Positions 58,638 to 64,000 of a DNA stretch of 64,000 nt are shown here, in pieces; within the stretch, counting starts at the first letter, position 1; each line of letters opens with the position of its first letter. The notes under the pieces were generated by a model, which made no database searches, was not told the DNA's origin, and worked only from the letters and a program-made list of their open reading frames with translations. The translations under genes were made by a program, and so were the position numbers. The DNA comes from Steinernema hermaphroditum (Eukaryota; Nematoda; Chromadorea; Rhabditida; Steinernematidae), in assembly GCA_030435675.1 (NCBI GenBank), contig CM059621.1, positions 12,772,001 to 12,836,000 of the forward strand, read 5' to 3'.

Positions 58638-59013
58638 TTAGACCGCTTCAAGAAGAGAAAACTGAGAAATGTCTGGACAAGCGAGACAAGAAGGACATCT
58701 TGGTGAAATGCTTATCGGTAGCAATGGTTGGGTCTTGAATGGGTAACCTGACTCGTCTCGTAAAAAGAAATCTGCATGGGATGGGGATAAACATCTCGAG
58801 ACCAATTAGATTCACAAACGCTGCAGCTTGCAAATAAACGGCTTCTGTACCGTTCTGCAGACATGGAATGCAACCAGTCTGCAGCAGACATTTCTGTCTA
58901 AAGTGTAGAATGTCGTCTTCATGGGAATGGTGGAGGTCAGTTGATCGTTTGGCACTGTAACTGGTCGGTCTGACCGTTTAGTTTCTCACTGCTTCGACGA
59001 ACAACTGCTGCCA
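58638..59013. other. Intergenic, divergent promoter between the LIM and kinase genes
   Basis: 376 bp shared by two divergently transcribed genes. Short repeats of 'ctgcagaca' occur near 58850-58892. No gene was seen. Confidence 0.35.
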
Positions 59014-60829
<1,816 letters not shown>

Positions 60830-61196
60830 AATGCGTGCTAAATGCTTAAAGCATCAAAATAGATTTCGTATCTAGCGACCGCTGTTCATGCATCTGTTCC
60901 CCAATCACATCGCTCATAAAATCATTCACAATCTGCTTTCCGAAAGCGCGATGCAAAGAACTCTGAAGAGCTCCAAAAAGAGCTCCAAAGGATATAGGAG
61001 TATCATCAAGGAAACCGCTTCCTGATGGAACCGAACATTCCTAATTTACTGTTCGTAATTTGTGTGTGGTCCGAATGGTTTTAGGCGACTTCTGATGGGC
61101 TGTGTGCCTTATAAATTTTCTCACCCACCGCGTGATTTCGCGTTGTTTCGTGTCCTGTTGTATTGTAGGTGAACGTTGCGCCGATTTCAGAAGAAC
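60830..61196. other. Intergenic spacer
   Basis: 367 bp with no gene. The acceptor-like GATTTCAG ending at 61190 lies 6 nt before the next ATG and is a likely spliced-leader site. Confidence 0.4.
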
Positions 61197-62734
61197 ATGG
61201 GCAAACGAAAACTGGACTTCGTCGATGATTCTGACGAAGATGAGCTTCGTGAACTCACGAAAAACGAGCAGTTCCAATGGCGCCTAAACTACACTAAAGA
61301 ACTTGGCGCTTACACGAAGAATCAAATCGTTGACGCCATCGAGGACGTCCCGTACGAGGAAAAACGATCTAATAGACAAGTCATGATGCTTCCGGACGAT
61401 GGCGGAATATACACCAAAGAGGGCTTCCCCTTCCACCATGTCGTTAGCAATGATCTGAAGCCGCACCACATTGCTCGGCTGGCAAAACACGGAATCCGCC
61501 TTCGATCTGGCGCGCTTAACAGAGCGGAGCAGGCGATCGTCATGGAAAATTGGAAGAAGTTTTCCAGCGAACACAGTATACCTGACGCAGATGCGCATAG
61601 CTACATCGGTGTTTGTGGTTATGCTCGGGATAATAACGAACGTAACGAGGAGAGGAAGTGGCTTCAGCAGGTTAATTTCCTTCCAAGAATGTGCGATGGG
61701 CTGCTAGACCGAAGCGGCGCTACGATCGGGCGCTTTCTGCGCTCTCGTTTCCACCCATCTGTAGTGGCTCAGGAAGATTTGTTGCGGTATGCATTTACTC
61801 TGTTATGGACTTTGATTTCCTCTTTAGCCCTTGGACAGCAGAAGAAGAGGAAAAGTTGAAATATATCATCGAGAACGATCCTGACCGCAACTTCGAAGAA
61901 CTGGGCATTGAGATGAAACGGACTCGCAAGTATTTGTTTACGAGAAAGCGGATGATTCTAGAACGTGAAGAAGCCCCTGAGGAATTGACTATTGAGGAGC
62001 AGTATAAGCTGTATCGTAAGTGAGGCACTCACGTGGTCAGTAAGAACTCGCTTAATTTAGAAAGAATTAAGCCAATTTTAAAGCCTGATGACCCACTGAA
62101 GGTGTTGCTTGCTCCAAACTGGCAGAGTGCCCTAACAAGGAAGAACATCAAAGAATTGGCCTGCTTAATCAACAGAAAAGAGAAGGTCATCGAGCAAGAA
62201 TGGTCAGTTTCTGAGATGTACCTTACTTATACCATCAGTTTCAGGTTGAACATAGGGTACCTCATGCTCAAAACATATAACGAATTCCGAGATCGCGATG
62301 ACATCACTTTAAGGGATGTCGAGCAAAAAGCATTCGACCTCGTAGCGTCGTTCAACGTCGAAATCTTCCGGGAATGCCTCACGTATCTCCTTGAGCTGCC
62401 CGTCGTCAATTCACTCGCCCAAATCAATCACGCACGACTCTCCAAATGGATCGCCTCGAAGGGTCTTGCTTTCGCTACCAGCAAACCGAGCACCGGACAT
62501 CATGTGCTATCCGTTATCCAGAAGGCGTTGAAGGATCTTACCGAATACGGCTACATGGATCGCCTGCCGCTCTCCATAACAATCAGAGATCTCGTAGAGC
62601 TTCTAGCCGAGCTCGTGGATCAGAAGCTGTACAAGGGAAACCTCAACGAACACAACAAGAAAGTAAAAAAGGTCATCAAGTGCTTCAGTAAGACGCTGGC
62701 AGAGAGGGCACGCGCGAAGGAAACAAATGTGTAG
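61197..62734 (+). CDS. Myb/SANT-like nuclear protein (possibly REB1/TTF1-related), 469 aa
   Basis: Exons 61197-61786, 61828-62015, 62061-62202 and 62245-62734 join in phase. The N-terminus has an acidic, basic-flanked patch (MGKRKLDFVDDSDEDELREL). A helical region follows (RAEQAIVMENWKKFSSEHSI, then a run ending GATIGRFLRSRFHP). A Myb/SANT-type repeat comes next (PWTAEEEEKLKYIIENDPDR, then NFEELGIEMKRTRKYLFTRK), with Trp and acidic residues at the expected places. The remaining 240 residues are helical with a basic end. The order of domains resembles DNA-binding factors of the REB1/TTF1/DMTF1 group, but that link is only an inference. The last intron (42 nt) is free of stops and in frame; it was removed because a W codon is restored across the junction. 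Confidence 0.72.
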
Positions 62735-63013
62735 TGAAGTGCACATCTACCCATGGATTGTTTTTTGTTATTGTTGTTCATCTTGTTGTTTTGTTGCAGA
62801 GTTTAAAAGATTCCCAAGGGATTGGAGACCATTGTTGGCGTGCTCCACAGGCAAAGCATCTTAAGGTCACTCGTAGCCGCGCCAGGTACATCTCAGACGA
62901 CCATGGTCGCTTGCTAACCTTGCACGTGGGATGCAGATGAGTTCCAGATCTTTACCAGAGGTGAAAACATAACAACGATTCAACAACAAAAATAACAAAT
63001 CAACAATGGTAGA

Positions 63014-64000
63014 TCATCGGCCTCCTTTGCCCTTCTTGGCGCCTCCGCGCATGTTCGTGATCCTGACTCCGTGTTTCTGAATCTTCTTCTTGAAACGGTT
63101 GTCGTTCTCGTCGTCACTGTCGGCCACTCGTTTCCGCTTTCCACCCTTCTTAGAATCTTCGATTTCTTTCAGCTCCTAAATCACCACATCTAGCAGGAGC
63201 GGAGAAATGAGCTACTTACAGCTTTGGCAGCTCTTCCTGCCTCGTTCACGCGCTCTACGAGAAGCATCACATCACTCTCCACACACTCGTATCCCGGCAG
63301 CTTCTTTCCGATCAGGTGTTCAATGCGCTGATACACCTCGACGTCGTACTGAGTAACGAAGGTCACCGAAACTCCAGAGCGACCGGCACGAGCGGTACGA
63401 CCGACGCGGTGCACGTAGTCCTTCGACTGTGATGGAACATCGTAGTTGATGACGGCGTCCACGTGGGGAATGTCAAGACCTGGGAAGAAGAGAGTTACTC
63501 CTGCGCACAAAGCAGTCCACTCCAGTACCTCGAGAAGCAACGTCAGTGCACACGAGGATGGGGCGGGCCTTCGACTTGAACTTGTTGAGCGACCCCAGAC
63601 GTTTCGTTTGACTCATTTGGCCGTGAAGGGGAACGGCGCCGAATCCGAGATGTCGCAGAAGGAGAGCGGTCTTCATGACACCTGCGCAGGTGGCACAGAA
63701 GATTATCGACGTGCTTCCCGCCATCTCGTTGAGCACATACACGAGGTACGCTTCCTGTAAGCACCGCTGTTACAAGAGGGTATGGCGCAGATGAGCACCT
63801 TGTACTTCTGAGGGATGAACAAGTAGGACTGCTTCAGTTTTTCCACAGTTTGGTATTTTGAGGAAACTTCCACTCGAGCAGGGTCTTTCAGGGAGGCGCG
63901 TTCCAGTTTAGCGACTTTCTTCGTCATGGTGGCAGAGAACAAGTACGTTTTCCTCTGCTTTGGCACGACCTTCAGGATTTTGTCCAGTTCAACTTCGAAG
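63014..64000 (-). CDS. ddx-47: DEAD-box RNA helicase DDX47/RRP3, 3' part (5' end outside window)
   Basis: Minus-strand exons 64000-63799 (cut by the window edge), 63754-63529, 63479-63220 and 63175-63014 give the last 280-odd residues. Visible helicase motifs are KTYLFSATM (motif III), [30 protein letters not shown] (motif V) and [15 protein letters not shown] (motif VI). [20 protein letters not shown] is typical of DDX47/Rrp3, which acts in early 18S rRNA processing in the nucleolus. The C-terminus is short, basic and Gly-rich ([20 protein letters not shown], ending [10 protein letters not shown]), as in that family. The N-terminal RecA lobe with the Walker A and DEAD motifs lies beyond 64000. 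Confidence 0.92.

Overview
The window is eukaryotic and most likely from a chromadorean, Caenorhabditis-related (rhabditid) nematode. Three things point there. Genes are split by very short GT-AG introns, mostly 42-110 nt. Start codons often sit a few bases after a 3' splice-like site (TTTCAG), as expected for spliced-leader addition. The protein set includes nematode families: a flp-28-type FMRFamide precursor, an srsx chemoreceptor, an acetylcholine-gated-chloride-type Cys-loop channel and a Fer-like SH2 kinase. No operon, CRISPR or bacterial signal is present.

Gene-dense left arm (1-16.6 kb): an unidentified small membrane protein; RACK1; the M1 puromycin-sensitive aminopeptidase PAM-1; a VAMP8-like R-SNARE; transaldolase; then on the minus strand a MARCH-type RING-CH E3 ligase and SEC12/PREB, the Sar1 exchange factor; and finally a second copy of the VAMP8-like gene. 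That second copy keeps the SNARE motif, but its membrane anchor has been replaced by a long acidic tail.

Gene-poor middle (16.6-53.8 kb): long non-coding stretches with transposon relics (a 190-bp MITE with TTA target duplications, a decayed mariner transposase, tRNA-derived pseudogenes) and isolated neuronal-type genes on the minus strand. These are a flp-28-like neuropeptide, a 10-exon ACC/LGC-46-like anion channel and an srsx GPCR. There is also an inverted pair of related F-box-like genes, one of them broken by an 11-bp tandem duplication, and a small intronless gene with a TATA box.

Gene-dense right arm (53.8-64 kb): an unidentified disordered protein, a SAM-domain sphingomyelin synthase, tRNA-Ile(AAU), a two-LIM-domain protein, a Fer-like SH2 tyrosine kinase, a Myb/SANT-like nuclear protein and the 3' part of the DDX47/RRP3 helicase, which runs off the window. 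The kinase has one intron with a non-canonical GA donor and another that carries a fresh-looking hAT-type MITE.

The genes do not form one pathway. Loose themes are secretory-pathway traffic (SEC12, VAMP8-like, MARCH, sphingomyelin synthase) and neuronal signalling (flp-28, ACC channel, srsx). The most unusual items are the de-anchored SNARE paralogue, the GA-AG kinase intron and the frameshifted F-box-like paralogue. Exon boundaries were read by eye from splice consensus plus frame and homology continuity; no alignment or search could be run.
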